From Lepidostoma basale (Eukaryota > Arthropoda > Insecta > Trichoptera > Lepidostomatidae), in contig JAHDVF020000246.1 of assembly GCA_022606425.2 (NCBI GenBank), positions 124,001-188,000 of the forward strand: a stretch of 64,000 nucleotides of DNA, given 5' to 3'. Position 1 is the stretch's first letter, and every line of letters starts with the position of its first letter. This document shows, piece after piece, positions 52,340 through 62,239 of this stretch. The position numbers were made by a program, and so were the translations under genes. The notes under the pieces were generated by a model that was not told the DNA's origin, made no database searches, and was given only the letters and a program-made list of their open reading frames with translations.

Positions 52340-52577
52340 CTAAACTTATAAATATAAAATGGATAATTGAAACTGACACGTGAAGATAGGTATGGATTTC
52401 GAAGTATATATACATCTTCCAAAAATTTGTCATGCATGATCATAACAAGGGTGGAATGGGGAATGTTGTAATTACATAAAGCGTGCGCTTAACCCAACCT
52501 ATCATAAGTCCTGTAAACACCTTGATCATCCATATTCAGTTTGCGTCTTCGTCTCTATTGAGATACAATTAAATTTG
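52340..52577 (-). mobile_element. Foldback family E, right half
   Basis: AACTGACACGTGAAGATAGG, GGGTGGAATGGGGAATGTTG and GTCTCTATTGAGATACAATT. It pairs best with copy 2 (GCATGATCATAACAAGG shared). Confidence 0.65.
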
Positions 52578-52804
52578 AATTGACTCCTGTTACTGGCCAT
52601 CTCTCTCCACTTACCAGATCTTTCTTATTTCTCCAATTTCTCTTCCACGCAGTCTGCCAATCTTTTTTTCGGTCTGCCTCTTTGTCTCTTTTCGCGCGGC
52701 ACCCATCTGGACACAATTTTCGATGCTCTACTCTAGGCATTCTTTCTACATGGCTCTACCACCGTAGGCATTGAGACTTACATAATGTTACCATTGTTTC
52801 CTCG
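52576..52804 (-). mobile_element. Non-LTR tail (SHVERMPRVEHRKL type)
   Basis: Minus frame 52555-52740: MPRVEHRKLCPDGCRAKRDK, KKDWQTAWKRNWRNKKD, ERWPVTGVNSN. It has the shape of an RT C-terminal block (HVERMP...WRN). A related 3' piece is nested at 54699. The piggyBac-like element at 52809 cuts its upstream side. Confidence 0.55.
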
Positions 52805-52808
52805 TTAA

Positions 52809-53592
52809 CCGTCGCGTTGCCATGTGGTAAATTGAGTTTCCACTGCCAATTTAAAGTTGATTTTCTTAAAACCTATGGACCCTAATATTATAAAAAAAAT
52901 TGTAATCCTCCATTGAAGTGTTCTCAATATTTCGTAATAAAAAAAAAGCAAAAAATTACTTCCTTCATCCCAAAAAAAAAAATTTTTAAGACTGCCCTCA
53001 CCTTCATTCGTGTTAAGGTAGAATTTGTTTTGCTAATATTTACAACTTTATCAAAAGTGACAAATACTTACTCGCTGTTTTGAACGTATTATAAATTATA
53101 TCTTTGGCTTTTTCAATATGTACGTAATAATACCGACTGTAGACGGAAACGCAGGACGCAACTTAATAATATCAGAACTGTGAAAATATTAACACTTTAC
53201 CAAAAGGGACAAATATTAATACGTACTCGTTGTCTTGAACGTACTATACATTTTGCCTAGGTGCCTTTATCATACGTAAAATCTCGTAAAGTCTAGCCGC
53301 GCCGGCCGCCGCGCGGCGCTTGTCTTTACTTGCGTGTCCAGTCATTCGTATGCTATGACGCATTACATATCAGAAATCGCATGGTTCCAGAAAAAATTAA
53401 TAATGATATGTTTTTCAAATAATCCATGTATGTTATAGATATTGATCTATTCCTAATGAAATTCCCTACAAGATGACATAAATTAAATTTTGATTCATCT
53501 AGTCATATGCTTGATATTTAGATAAAGTTAGCGGTAAACTGAACTTACCACATGGGAGCAAGCGTTTTGTTTTGAACACGGTACGTTAAGGG
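52809..53592 (+). mobile_element. piggyBac-like non-autonomous element, copy 3
   Basis: 784 bp, TTAA at 52805-52808 and 53593-53596. Ends as in copy 1. GC-rich core (53290-53325: CCGCGCCGGCCGCCGCGCGG) longer than in the others. The three copies are very alike at both ends. Confidence 0.84.
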
Positions 53593-53599
53593 TTAACCA

Positions 53600-54120
53600 G
53601 TACTTTAAGCTGAAGATTATTTTGATTATGTTTGTCCCATCCCTTAGCGTGGTTCAATAATTTTTCTCATGATCTTCTACTCAAAAACTGCCAACCCGCT
53701 TTTCTCTCTCTGTATTATGTTTTTTCTTACAAATCTTTATTTCATTTTTTCGTTTTTATATACTGTTTTAACGCTGAAGACGTAACGCGAGTTTTACGGC
53801 TATTTCGCTGTATACTTTATTCACTGGCATTAAGTTAGATACCACCCTAGATGTTGTCGACTGTTTCCCGTTTAGTGGAGGCTTAGGCGCTGGTTGGTTA
53901 TCGCTTATGCTTTTACGATGCCGTAGCGCCGCGACGCCTGGCGCAATCGGGCGTTGGAGATATGAGTAATGCTGCCTTTTTTATTGGAAATATGAAGCCA
54001 ACGTCATTATGTTAGTTTCGTGAAAATGTTGAGACCGCATTTTCAAACTTTTGTGATGCATTTATGTTTTATTGTGTTTCTTTACTTTGTACAATGGCGT
54101 TTTGCACCGACCCTTATGTA
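53600..54120. other. No supported feature
   Basis: A GC-richer patch at 53860-53980 has no window copy; not assigned. Confidence 0.35.
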
Positions 54121-54124
54121 TATA

Positions 54125-54325
54125 AGTGATGCATGGAACTGTCAATGAAAATGGTTTGGATACATGAAAAAATTAATTAAGGAAAAATGTTAAAGAATGT
54201 TTACTTTAACGATGTGAATGGCCTAAGAAACAAGGAAAGACTGAAGAAAATATAACCCGATTGAATTAATCAAATTTTGAATACTGGCCATGTAAAAAAT
54301 CGATGTGCGTGCTTGACACGATAAA
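54125..54325 (+). mobile_element. Family A, degraded
   Basis: DAWNCQ-like start, WFGYMKKL, VYFNDVNG, NQILNTGHVKNRCACLT; truncated before the tail by the next element. Confidence 0.65.
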
Positions 54326-54333
54326 AGTTATGT

Positions 54334-54922
54334 TTTTTGGGAATGTTTGGGGCCAACTCTTTGCAGGTTTGAAGAGATGGGCATGTCATAACCCATTTGT
54401 TTAGATTACTCAGGGGATATTTCGAGAACTCGGCCGTGTTTGAGGGTGTTTGGCTTTTTGTCCCTGATAGATATCTCCGACAGCGACAGCATAGATTGTT
54501 TTACCTACCGGCCGCCAGAACCAACCTGCCTCTGATGACACCGGTGGGAAGAGCAATTAATCTGCTGAACGCGGTCTCCTCGGAGATCGACGTCTTTCGT
54601 ATGAGTGAAAGTAAGTTCAAATACTCTTAATTTTGAAGAGGATCCTGTCTTCCTAATGTTGAACCATCTCTCATGCGTTTCTGATAGTATACTATACATT
54701 CATTCATCGTTCATTCATTTCTCGGCGCTACTGGGACTTGGCCTCCTCCACAACGGTCCTCCACTGACTTCTGTCTCTGGCCATCTCTCTCCATTCCCCA
54801 GCACCTTCCATTTTATATTATACACAATATATTATTTTACCTGTTCTCAATAGCTGCATTAAAAAAATAATTTAGTAATGTCTGTTGATGAAATAAACTG
54901 ATTTGATTTGATATATAAATTT
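54334..54922 (+). mobile_element. Jockey/Kiri-like non-LTR with a nested fragment
   Basis: LGPTLCRFEEM, the 54397-54630 frame (LLRGYFENSAVFEGVWLFVP, PAARTNLPLMTPVGRAINLL), 3' UTR and a short (GATTT)n tail at ~54900-54921. A 115-bp insertion interrupts the 3' UTR. Confidence 0.8.
54699..54813 (-). mobile_element. Non-LTR tail fragment nested in the Jockey-like 3' UTR
   Basis: Flanked by TATACTATACA (54688-54698) and TATATTATACA (54814-54824). Contains GGCCATCTCTCTCCATTCCC like 52590-52610. Confidence 0.55.
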
Positions 54923-54939
54923 TGGAGATCGGCGGTCAA

Positions 54940-54990
54940 TATTTTCCGCCTAGCGTTTCGAGAAAACGGCGTGATATTTAGTAAATTAGT
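54940..54990 (+). mobile_element. Family A tail fragment
   Basis: CGAGAAAACGGCGTGATATTTAG-like end only. Confidence 0.4.
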
Positions 54991-55020
54991 TTTATCTTCA
55001 ACTTTTACACCAATAATAAT

Positions 55021-55375
55021 CTACTGACGCGGGCTGACACTGTGCGAACCAATGGACTACTAAGAATATCGGAGATGAAGGTCCTAAGATCAATTACTGG
55101 AAAAACCCTCCGAGATAGTGTCCGCAACGCAGACATAAGAAAAACCTGCGAAATAGAGGATATCGTTCAGTGGAGTAGATCCAGAAGAAGATACTGGAGG
55201 GACCATGTAGCCCGAATGGCATATACAGCCGCTTATGAAATCCCTTCCGGACACCGCCCACCTGGAAGACCGCCTAAGAGATGGAGGGACAGCTGGATCT
55301 CATCATCCGACAAGATATGATTTCTGTGTCACAGATCGTCAGATCTATCAAAAAAAGAAGAAGAAGAATAATCTA
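55021..55375 (+). mobile_element. RTE-C non-LTR 3' end
   Basis: Nearly the same as 34495: ADTVRTNGLLRISEMKVLRS, LRDSVRNADIRKTCEIEDIV, RYWRDHVARM and GRPPKRWRDSWISSS, ending (AAGAAG)n at 55352-55368. Confidence 0.82.
55042..55320 (+). pseudogene. RTE-C RT C-terminal remnant, 92 codons
   Basis: Open from LLRISEMKVLRSITGKTLRD to the stop after SSSDKI. It includes CEIEDIVQWSRSRRRYWRDH; a ~10-codon segment (DGDRL) present at 34495 is deleted. The best single frame for this family in the window. Confidence 0.72.
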
Positions 55376-55384
55376 CTCTTAATT

Positions 55385-55625
55385 TTTTTTTACCTAGCAT
55401 TGATTGGGAGCTTGAGCTTACCTGGACAGACCAGAGCAATCAAGATCCTGTACGCGTCAAGACCGACCGGAGTAAGACCTCAAGGAAGGCGTAGACAGCG
55501 CCTAATGGTGAATATTCTGGCTGATCTGACTACTGGGAGCAAAAGGTGCAGGATGGAGGAGCTTGGAATTAAATCATCAAGGAGGCTTAAACTATTCAAG
55601 AGTTTTATGGCCATAGGAAGTAAGT
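55385..55625 (+). mobile_element. Non-LTR tail (GQTRAIKILYASRPTGVRPQ type)
   Basis: In a 155-codon frame (55235-55702) the meaningful part is LPGQTRAIKILYASRPTGVR, PQGRRRQRLMVNILADL and RRLKLFKSFMAIG. The GRRRQR... block matches an insect non-LTR C-terminus seen degraded at 46395. Confidence 0.65.
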
Positions 55626-55659
55626 ACACATATATGCTAACGATAATTATTTCGCTATT

Positions 55660-55850
55660 TTCATCTTACTACTACTCTCTGTGTCCTGTCAGGTCTCCCT
55701 AACGTTGACTATCACCAAGTGATGACCTGGGGAAAAATATCTAGAGTGGTATACCCTTGCCTTCTCTGGAGGATATTCTGTCGGGGTTACCTTCCTTTAA
55801 CTGGGTGTATCCAGTTTAATGGCGCTGTCTCTATCTGCTATGGCACTAAG
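55660..55850 (-). mobile_element. Possible RTE-B-like remnant
   Basis: GTGTCCTGTCAGGTCTCCCT and AACGTTGACTATCACC parallel the inverted RTE-B end (CCCTGTCGGGTCCC, AACGTTGGCGATCACC). Weak. Confidence 0.35.
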
Positions 55851-55855
55851 TAAGC

Positions 55856-56109
55856 CTTTGACGACCTTCGTGGCAGAGTGGTTACGAGCTCTGACTTCCA
55901 TGTTGAAGGTCCTGGGTTCGATTCCCGGCGATGGCAGTGTGATTGTCACACTGTCTTTGGTCTGGTGTAGAATTCACGTGACAATAAAATGGCGATAGAT
56001 TGGCTACCTAGCACATGTCACGAGAATCAATATAATAGCTAAAAAATAAAAATTGTATGCAGTAATTGGGTCCAAACGACCTGTTGTGTACATAAAAAAA
56101 AAAAAAGTA
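55856..56109 (+). mobile_element. tRNA-derived SINE
   Basis: Head TTTGACGACCTTCGTGGCAG, A box TGGCAGAGTGG, B box GGTTCGATTCC, hairpin GTGTGATTGTCACACTGTC, and the GACCTGTTGTGTACA(A)n 3' end. Same 3' subfamily as 46724. Confidence 0.85.
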
Positions 56110-56795
56110 ATATGTGCCACATTGCCCGGGGTTCGCGGGGTCTTTAAAAGACCTCTCGTGGACGCTAGAGAGTTGGACTTGATAGTAGTGTTGCTGTTGT
56201 AAATGCAACATGGCGCCTTACGAAATTTAATAGAGGCGTGCTTTCCAGCAAAACATACCCCATCGTAGCCCTACTACCCTTTTGAACCCCAATTAAAAAA
56301 TAATTGCAAAATACTAAGCCAAAAACAAAAAAAAATCGAAATCGTAAAAAAACAATGTCTTATTTGATGCCAGTAATCCGATGAAACGAAAGATAATTAT
56401 AAATAACTTTTTCTAATATTTAATGATTCTCGGAAACGCTCTTTTATTTAAAGAGGAAAATGTATTAAAATAATGTGATCCGTCAAAAACAATTATGTGG
56501 GTGTTTTCCCAAAATACGTGTCTTGAAGCAGTCTGCCTTTGAAACGTCTAGAATAATCTATCGAAATTATTTTTTTCGTGATACGGATATATTTATTCAT
56601 ACAACATATCATGTAGCTGAATTACCTATAAAATGTGATTGAAATGGGGTATTTGAAATATTATCTATTTATTGAGATTTATTGGAATAACTTTATTGGA
56701 ATAACAAATTTCCTCTTATATGCTTGTGGTTAAGTCTCAAATTTCATATGACTTAGATTATTTTTTAAATATGATATGTCTTGAATGAAATAAAT
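56110..56795. other. No supported feature
   Basis: Short GC-richer patch at 56120-56220, then AT-rich. Confidence 0.35.
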
Positions 56796-56799
56796 ATTA

Positions 56800-56985
56800 A
56801 AAATGAAAACCTGGCACGATAAAATCAATCAAATATTAAATATCGGCCACGTGAGGAATTGGCGTGCGTGTATAACATGATGTATACATGTTGAAGAAGC
56901 GAGAGAAGTATGGTAGAAAATAACAGTATGGCGGTCTATTGTTTCAAATAAGGGAGACGGCGTGATGGGTAGATATATTTAATTG
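56800..56985 (+). mobile_element. Family A 3' end
   Basis: KTWHDKINQILNIGHVRN, then RACITCIHVEEARE to GETA-like and TGATGGGTAG. Deletion of SQRNR before RACIT. Confidence 0.72.
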
Positions 56986-57054
56986 AATATATTTTTAAAG
57001 GTCTGAGTAATTTATCTACTAAACCTCGGAAATTGCAAAAAACTTCGTTTATAA

Positions 57055-57120
57055 TCCAAAAAATATTTAAAAAACACGACATGTTTCGGAGGATACCTCC
57101 GTAATAAAAAGTAAAGAAAG
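57055..57120 (-). mobile_element. Degraded PLE hammerhead-like motif
   Basis: Minus: ACGGAGG, TATC, CCTCC, GAAACATGTCGTG. Perfect stem II and GAAA but no CTGANGA half. Confidence 0.4.
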
Positions 57121-57316
57121 AAAGGCTAATAAAAAAACGCATTTGAAATTCGATACAATACAAAGGAGAAACTGGTCTATTTGCTTTAAGTACTAATAAT
57201 TAGTTTTTTATCAGTAAAAACTAATAAATAATATCAAACAATAATTATACATAATATTAAAATGATAATATAAAACAGACCTTTTTATTAGTCTTTTTTT
57301 GTTTATTTTTTATTAT

Positions 57317-57377
57317 GTCCATTCTTTCTGCCTACTCTTTCGGGGAGACGGCGTGATGGTTAGTTAGTTAGTTGTAT
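57317..57377 (+). mobile_element. Family A tail fragment
   Basis: ATGTCCATTCTTTCTGCCTA to (TTAG)n. Followed directly by a PLE-like motif, the same order as at 1136-1392. Confidence 0.65.
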
Positions 57378-57425
57378 TTACACCTGAAAGTGTGTATTCT
57401 CCGAAACATGTCGTTTTAAAAAAAT
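57378..57425 (+). mobile_element. PLE hammerhead-like motif after a family A tail
   Basis: CTGAAAG, TGTGTATTCT, CCGAAACATGTCG. The 1364 copy keeps CTGAAGA; here G8/A9 are exchanged. Confidence 0.4.
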
Positions 57426-57639
57426 ATATTTTGTGGATTATAAACAAAGCTATTTTCACTTTTCAAAATTAATTACTATGGAATTCCACAGTGTTAATGC
57501 CTTAGCTTTCAATAAATTTACCTATTGTTGATCTAACAATGATACTCGTATGAATCTCTATATTTAGATTTTATAATATGAAAAACTTAAGATCATTGGA
57601 AAATCAACATTCTAATTTTATACGCAAGTGACATCTATC

Positions 57640-57975
57640 GCCTTGTAGTAAGTTCTTCTTCTTGTTGATTCTTTCCTATCGAAGGTTGAACATAGAGGAT
57701 TCTATGATTATTTGTTTCCTCTATCATCATAGATAGATAGAGGAAACAAATGCTAAATGTGGAGAGTTCAACGCATACTTTATTACATTTAAGACATGGG
57801 CATGGTTTAAGGGAGCAAAAAATATAATAACTAATAACAAAGATAATTAAAGATATACCCGCGAGGGAGAAGGATGAGGCCCGGCTCTGCGGGCAACCTC
57901 CACCCCCCAGCGAGGCAACCAGCACCCTCTCAGAAGGGTCAGCCGAAGTGTGACTACGGAGATTGAACCGCATCT
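57640..57975. other. Short inverted repeat and GC-rich patch
   Basis: GAGGAAACAAATG (57730) is the complement of an upstream TTTGTTTCCTC, a ~40-bp foldback. 57850-57970 is GC-rich (CGGCTCTGCGGGCAACC) with no assignment. Confidence 0.3.
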
Positions 57976-57979
57976 AAAA

Positions 57980-58325
57980 AATTTCTACCCTTGATACAGC
58001 GGCTCTAAACAGGGATGTTGTGCTGCAACTGAACCAATGTCAAAGAATTTCAAGCCAGGATTTTCTTCCTTTTTCGACACTTCATTTTCCGGTGTCTATT
58101 CGATAATATTAAGTGGAGAACAGATTTAATGAAAGGAAATTACATACTTTATGAGATTATAAAAAAAGCTATTTATATTAGGAGTTCACTAACCTTGTCA
58201 ATTAAAATTTAAGAATTTAATAAGTTCTTTAACCTTTCATAGCATTAGCGATATTTTAATTGTAAAATAGTGGGTATAATCAGTACTTATTGTAATTAAT
58301 ACGAATCTAGTCGTCAGTTTTCTAG
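57980..58325. other. No supported feature
   Basis: AT-rich spacer. Confidence 0.4.
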
Positions 58326-58329
58326 AAGT

Positions 58330-58395
58330 TTTAATATATTTAATGAGAATGACATGTTTTGACTTGCTAAGACACTATCAAATTAACATTTGAAA
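58330..58395 (+). mobile_element. PLE-type fragment
   Basis: AATGAGAATGACATGTTTTG and GCTAAGACACTATCAAAT, as in 37525. Confidence 0.4.
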
Positions 58396-58960
58396 ACACA
58401 TCGAATAAGATACAAAAAGGGTTGGAGCAGGCAATAATGTGAATAGTACGCTTAAAACGGTCATTGCAAACATAAGCCTATCTAAAAAAGCTAATTATTA
58501 TACCGAGACTTATGTATGAAAATGAAGCATAAAACTGGCAAAAGAAGGATGCAAGTGACAAGAATACGATATTTGAGTAGAGTGTTAAATGAAAATATAA
58601 AAAGTAAATGCAGTGCAAATGAAAGTCGAAATAATGAATAGATCATTTAGATGGAAAAGTCACTTGGAAATAATGAACGAAGATAGAATAGCAAAGAAAT
58701 GAAATATATTAACAGTGTTAACGGAACTAGAAATAGAGGAATACCGAGGAAAACGTGGCTTGATAAAATAAATCAAATATTAAATGTCAGCCACGTGAGG
58801 AGTCAGAGAAATCGACGTTTTTGCATTACACGGTGTATTAATGTTGAAGAAGCGAGGATAAGTATATCAGTAAAAAAAACAGCGTGGTGTCAAGTGTGGT
58901 AATCTATTATTTCTGCCTTCCTCTTCTGGGAGACGGCGTGATGGTAGGGTAGTTAGTTTT
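58395..58960 (+). mobile_element. Family A, long degraded copy
   Basis: Starts RRIGAGNNVN - VIANISLS, passes YGNEA and NIKSKCSANE segments to GIPRKTWLDKINQILNVSHV (frame 58699-58902) and a GETA-like end. It spans the same region as 24840-25450. Confidence 0.75.
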
Positions 58961-59008
58961 TTGGTTTTTTGGTTAATTGTTTAGTGCTTTTTTAATGTAT
59001 TATACATT

Positions 59009-59261
59009 ATTGTTATTATTATTTTGTTGAATCCATCTTCACACCATTACAGTGCGAGCCAAATCATTGTAAACGATGTTAGTTATCATATTTATTCTCA
59101 TGATATGTGATAGGTAGCTAATCTTTCGCCATTGGCTTGTCACGTGAATTCTTCATCAGACCAAAGAAAGTGTGACAATCACACTGCCATCGCCGAGAAT
59201 CGAACCCGGGACCTACGGTGTGGTAGTCAAAGCACTGACCACTTGGCCACGAAGGTCGTCG
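59009..59261 (-). mobile_element. tRNA-derived SINE, (AAT)n subfamily
   Basis: The complement shows head GACGACCTTCGTGGCCAAGTGG, B box GGTTCGATTCTC, hairpin, then a GGTTCA/TTTGGCTCGCAC block and (AAT)n-type tail at ~59009-59030. Different 3' end from 46724 and 55856. Confidence 0.82.
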
Positions 59262-59410
59262 GATGTGCAGATTAGATTCGAGATGTATGAACTGCGAGAC
59301 AGTGTGATAGTAAGTTAGTTAGTTTTCAAAACAAAAAGAGTTCCATAAAACTGTTTACTGGCAACAGGATAAATTTACTTCATAGTAGAAGAAGCTTTAT
59401 CATTCTTTAC

Positions 59411-59617
59411 ATGTATGTCCCCCTATTAATAGATCTCACACCCAGTGGAGTTTGTTTCCGTGTGACAGTGGCGTGCCGGGGGGTAATTCGGGCTGACAAC
59501 ACTTTGCCGGGCCATAAATTTATTTCTTATCACGAGTGGCCCCTGTCCACGGTAAACATGCTCCTTTACTTAGCCGTAATCTTATTAAAGAGACAAATTG
59601 CGAGCGTACTTGATTAA
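59411..59617 (+). other. Unassigned open frame, 68 codons
   Basis: LIDLTPSGVCFRVTVACRG and HEWPLSTVNMLLYLAVILL. Local GC is higher than the flanks. No domain and no repeat copy recognised; possible exon fragment, unsupported. Confidence 0.18.
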
Positions 59618-59789
59618 AATGGTCCCACGCACTTCTATATTATAATAAAATGATAATGCTTCTAAAAATCTCACAACTTTTATGGTATAAATACCACTCC
59701 TTGTGATCAGTGACGCGCGAGTTTATTTCTGTCGCTACCGGGCAGGGACAAGATACTCGTACGTTTTCATTTCTTGTACGTATTTTATA

Positions 59790-60090
59790 AAACTTTTTCT
59801 TTCGGTGCCAAAGGCACTCACATCACTGCGGCTAAGGCATCTCTATCCATCGCCACTACGAACAGGTTCTAAACATTTGTTATTTCTGTTCACTCTTTGA
59901 TGTTCCGCAACCAGGACAGCTGCCTTCTACCAACTCCCCGACGTACCTCTACTTTATCCATTAATATCAGTCGAATTAGGTGGTATTTTTCTCCTCTTAG
60001 CACATGACCCAAATATGAGATCTTTATAATTTTCACACTCGACAACAGCTCTCTATTGGCACTCTCTTGGTTCTCTAACGATCTTATTAC
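59790..60090 (-). mobile_element. RTE-B 3' part, degraded
   Basis: CGGTGCCAAAGGCACTCACA ... CAGCTGCCTTCTACCAACTC ... TTTTTCTCCTCTTAGCACA. The minus strand aligns with 36775-37050. Confidence 0.65.
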
Positions 60091-60129
60091 AAGAATTAAT
60101 TTATGATTTAAAAACTTTTTTCCACCAAC

Positions 60130-60200
60130 AACAAGCCATCACGGCTTTTCCCCGCAGAGGTGGGCAGATAGAATGGACCGCCACACTACTCTTTCTTGAA
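60130..60200 (-). mobile_element. Family A 3' end fragment, (TTG) subfamily
   Basis: CATCACGGCTTTTCCCCGCAG to CACTACTCTTTCTTG, ~70 bp; preceded by CCAACAACAAG on plus, the complement of a (TTG) tail. Confidence 0.6.
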
Positions 60201-60279
60201 CTTTACTGCTTCGTATTTCCGTAAATTAAAAACGGTAATACGTTGGGTACTTGAAAGTGTTTTATTTTCTAGAACTAAT

Positions 60280-60352
60280 ACGAAGTCCTCGATAATTCGA
60301 ACAAATGTAGGTAACCTTACATTAATTAGTTCGGATTAAAGAGGTCCTACTG
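60280..60352. mobile_element. pogo-like end fragment
   Basis: TCCTCGATAATTCGAAC and TTCGGATTAAAGAGGTCCTAC are the inverted ends of a pogo/Tigger-like MITE (TACTG then TG). Small and degraded. Confidence 0.4.
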
Positions 60353-60454
60353 TGTACTTAATGCCGAGAAAATTCTCCGTCTCTTGTCTTAAGAGAAACT
60401 CATTAATCGATTTTCAGTGGAGCCAGTGTACTCGTAATAGTACTTTAGATGTAT

Positions 60455-61240
60455 CTTCTTCTTTCGGTGCCGTGTTAGGTATCCCCAACGTTGGCGATCA
60501 CTGCAGCAAAATCATATCTGTCCTGCGGCACTTAAAACAGGTTCTGAATTCTTGTCATTCCTGTCCATTCTTTTATGTTACGCAGCCAGGATAACTGCTT
60601 TTTACTAACTCCACGACATCCCTCCACTTTACCTATTAATATCAAATCAAATCAAATCCGTTTATTAACTCAAAAGACATTACAAACAGCAAAATGTTTA
60701 AGGCATCTATTGAGTACATGTGAAATATTATTTAAAAAAAAACATAATACCAAGAACGCATTAGAGATGGTTCGACATTAGGAAGACAATATACTTTCTA
60801 AAGTCAAGACTATTTGTCTCCTGAACGTACCTTCACTAATTTGAAAGACGTCGATCTCCGAGGAGACCGCGTTCAGCAGACTAATTGCTCTTCCCACCGG
60901 TGTCACCAGAGGCAGATTGGTTCTGGTGATGGGTAGATAAAACAATATGTACTGTCGCTGACGGAGAAATCTATCAGGTTATCAGTCAAAGGAGGTGGTA
61001 TTTTTCTTCCCTTAGCACATGACCCAAATATGAAACGTTTCTAACTTTCACACTCGACAAATCTGTTGTACGTCTGCATTACTGACTGCAATGAGCATTC
61101 TGCGGTAAATCCACATATCAAACGCCTCCAACCAGTTCATTTCATTTACTTTTAGAGTTCAGGTTTCGCAGACATTTATAGTAGAACACACCATATATAA
61201 CATTTAATCAATTCTTTTCAATAAAACAACCTAATTAGAT
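60455..61240 (-). mobile_element. RTE-B copy split by a Jockey-like element
   Basis: Pieces 60455-60646 and 60980-61240 are consecutive parts of RTE-B (compare 36775-37220): CTTCGGTGCCGTGTTAGG ... TTTACCTATTAATATCA and TTATCAGTCAAAGGAGGTGG ... CACCATATATAACATTTAATC. Duplication TATCA at the junctions. Confidence 0.72.
60647..60979 (-). mobile_element. Jockey/Kiri-like non-LTR nested in RTE-B
   Basis: Tail (AAATC)n at 60643-60658 on plus; coding end reaches the TGTACTGTCGCTGACGGAG block. Flanked by TATCA at 60642-60646 and 60980-60984. 5' truncated to ~330 bp. Confidence 0.75.
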
Positions 61241-61302
61241 TCGCACTTCAAATCATTATTAATTCATTTCGTTCTATTCTAATTGTATATCATTACTTAG
61301 AG

Positions 61303-62228
61303 CAAAGATGGCGAACATTTTTAAGCCTGAGTGCCAAAAAAATTTTTTTTTCATTATAATAATATGTCACGTGCCACATGCCATGGAAATTAAAATGCAT
61401 CAAATGTTTGGGTAACTTCAGATTTTTAATATAAACATAGCATTAATACATCGAAAAAAAAAATGAGATAGGAAAATTCGTCGAAAAAAAATTTAGTAAA
61501 AATTAGGTATTAATGGCAAAATAAAAGAAATAAATAAAAATGAAAATTAATCAAAAAAAATGTAGAACCCTCAAAATTTCATTATTAGTTAGATTTTTGT
61601 TGTTGGATGCTAGATGCCATTTTTTAACTAACTAAACTAACTAACCATCACGCCGTCTCCCCGAAGGGGTAGGCAGAAAGAATGGACTGCCCCACTTTTA
61701 TTTCCTGACATATTTCTATCGCTTCCTCAACATTTATTAATCGTGTCATGCACGCGCGTCGACTCACATGGCCGACATTCAATATTTGATTTATTTGATA
61801 GTGCCACGTTTTCCTCGGTCTTTTCCAATTTCCAATTTTTTTATGGCTGATTTAATAAAGTTCATTGAAGAAAGTAATGATTCACAGGAATAAGTCGACG
61901 AAATAATTATAAAATGCCCATTGCTATTTTTTTAAGACATGAAAAGAGAGACAGTTTATTTTTTTTTAAATCACCTCGGGGGACTAGCACCGTGCGGGAA
62001 GTTTTAAACAATGTGATCTATTTATGCATGAATATCGTCATATCCTTCGTTTTCGTCGTTTCTGAAACTATTGATGAACGAAGAAAACACCCATGGCTAT
62101 TTAAATATTTTTTGAATTTTTTTATATTACTAAAACTTTTTTGAAAATTTTGTATAATCGCTTTAATTTTTTTCTCTTCATTCGCATGCAATGCAAAATC
62201 GTCTCGCGTGCCAGGTTCACCATCCCTG
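61303..62228. mobile_element. hAT-like element with a nested family A copy
   Basis: 926 bp with 8-bp duplication AC(T/C)TAGAG (61295-61302, 62229-62236). Ends CAAAGATGGCGAACA and, inverted, CAGGGATGGTGAACC, with subterminal GTGCCA/GCACGCG blocks. About 210 bp of it is a later family A insertion. Remaining frames (61914-62144, 62141-62338) show no hAT transposase motif, so it is non-autonomous. Confidence 0.78.
61622..61838 (-). mobile_element. Family A 3' end nested in a hAT-like element
   Basis: Tail complement TAACTAACTAAACTAACTAACC at 61627, coding FGETA back to RPRKTWH. Close to the 44090 copy (shared deletion before RRACM). Confidence 0.8.
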
Positions 62229-62239
62229 ACCTAGAGTTT

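Noticed and set aside
52340..52577. LTR retrotransposon terminal repeat
   Set aside because: The sequence occurs in inverted pairs and solo arms without TG...CA ends, primer-binding site or gag/pol.
54605..55702. Long plus-strand frames as host exons
   Set aside because: The readable parts are RTE-C and another non-LTR C-terminus, joined by chance readthrough.
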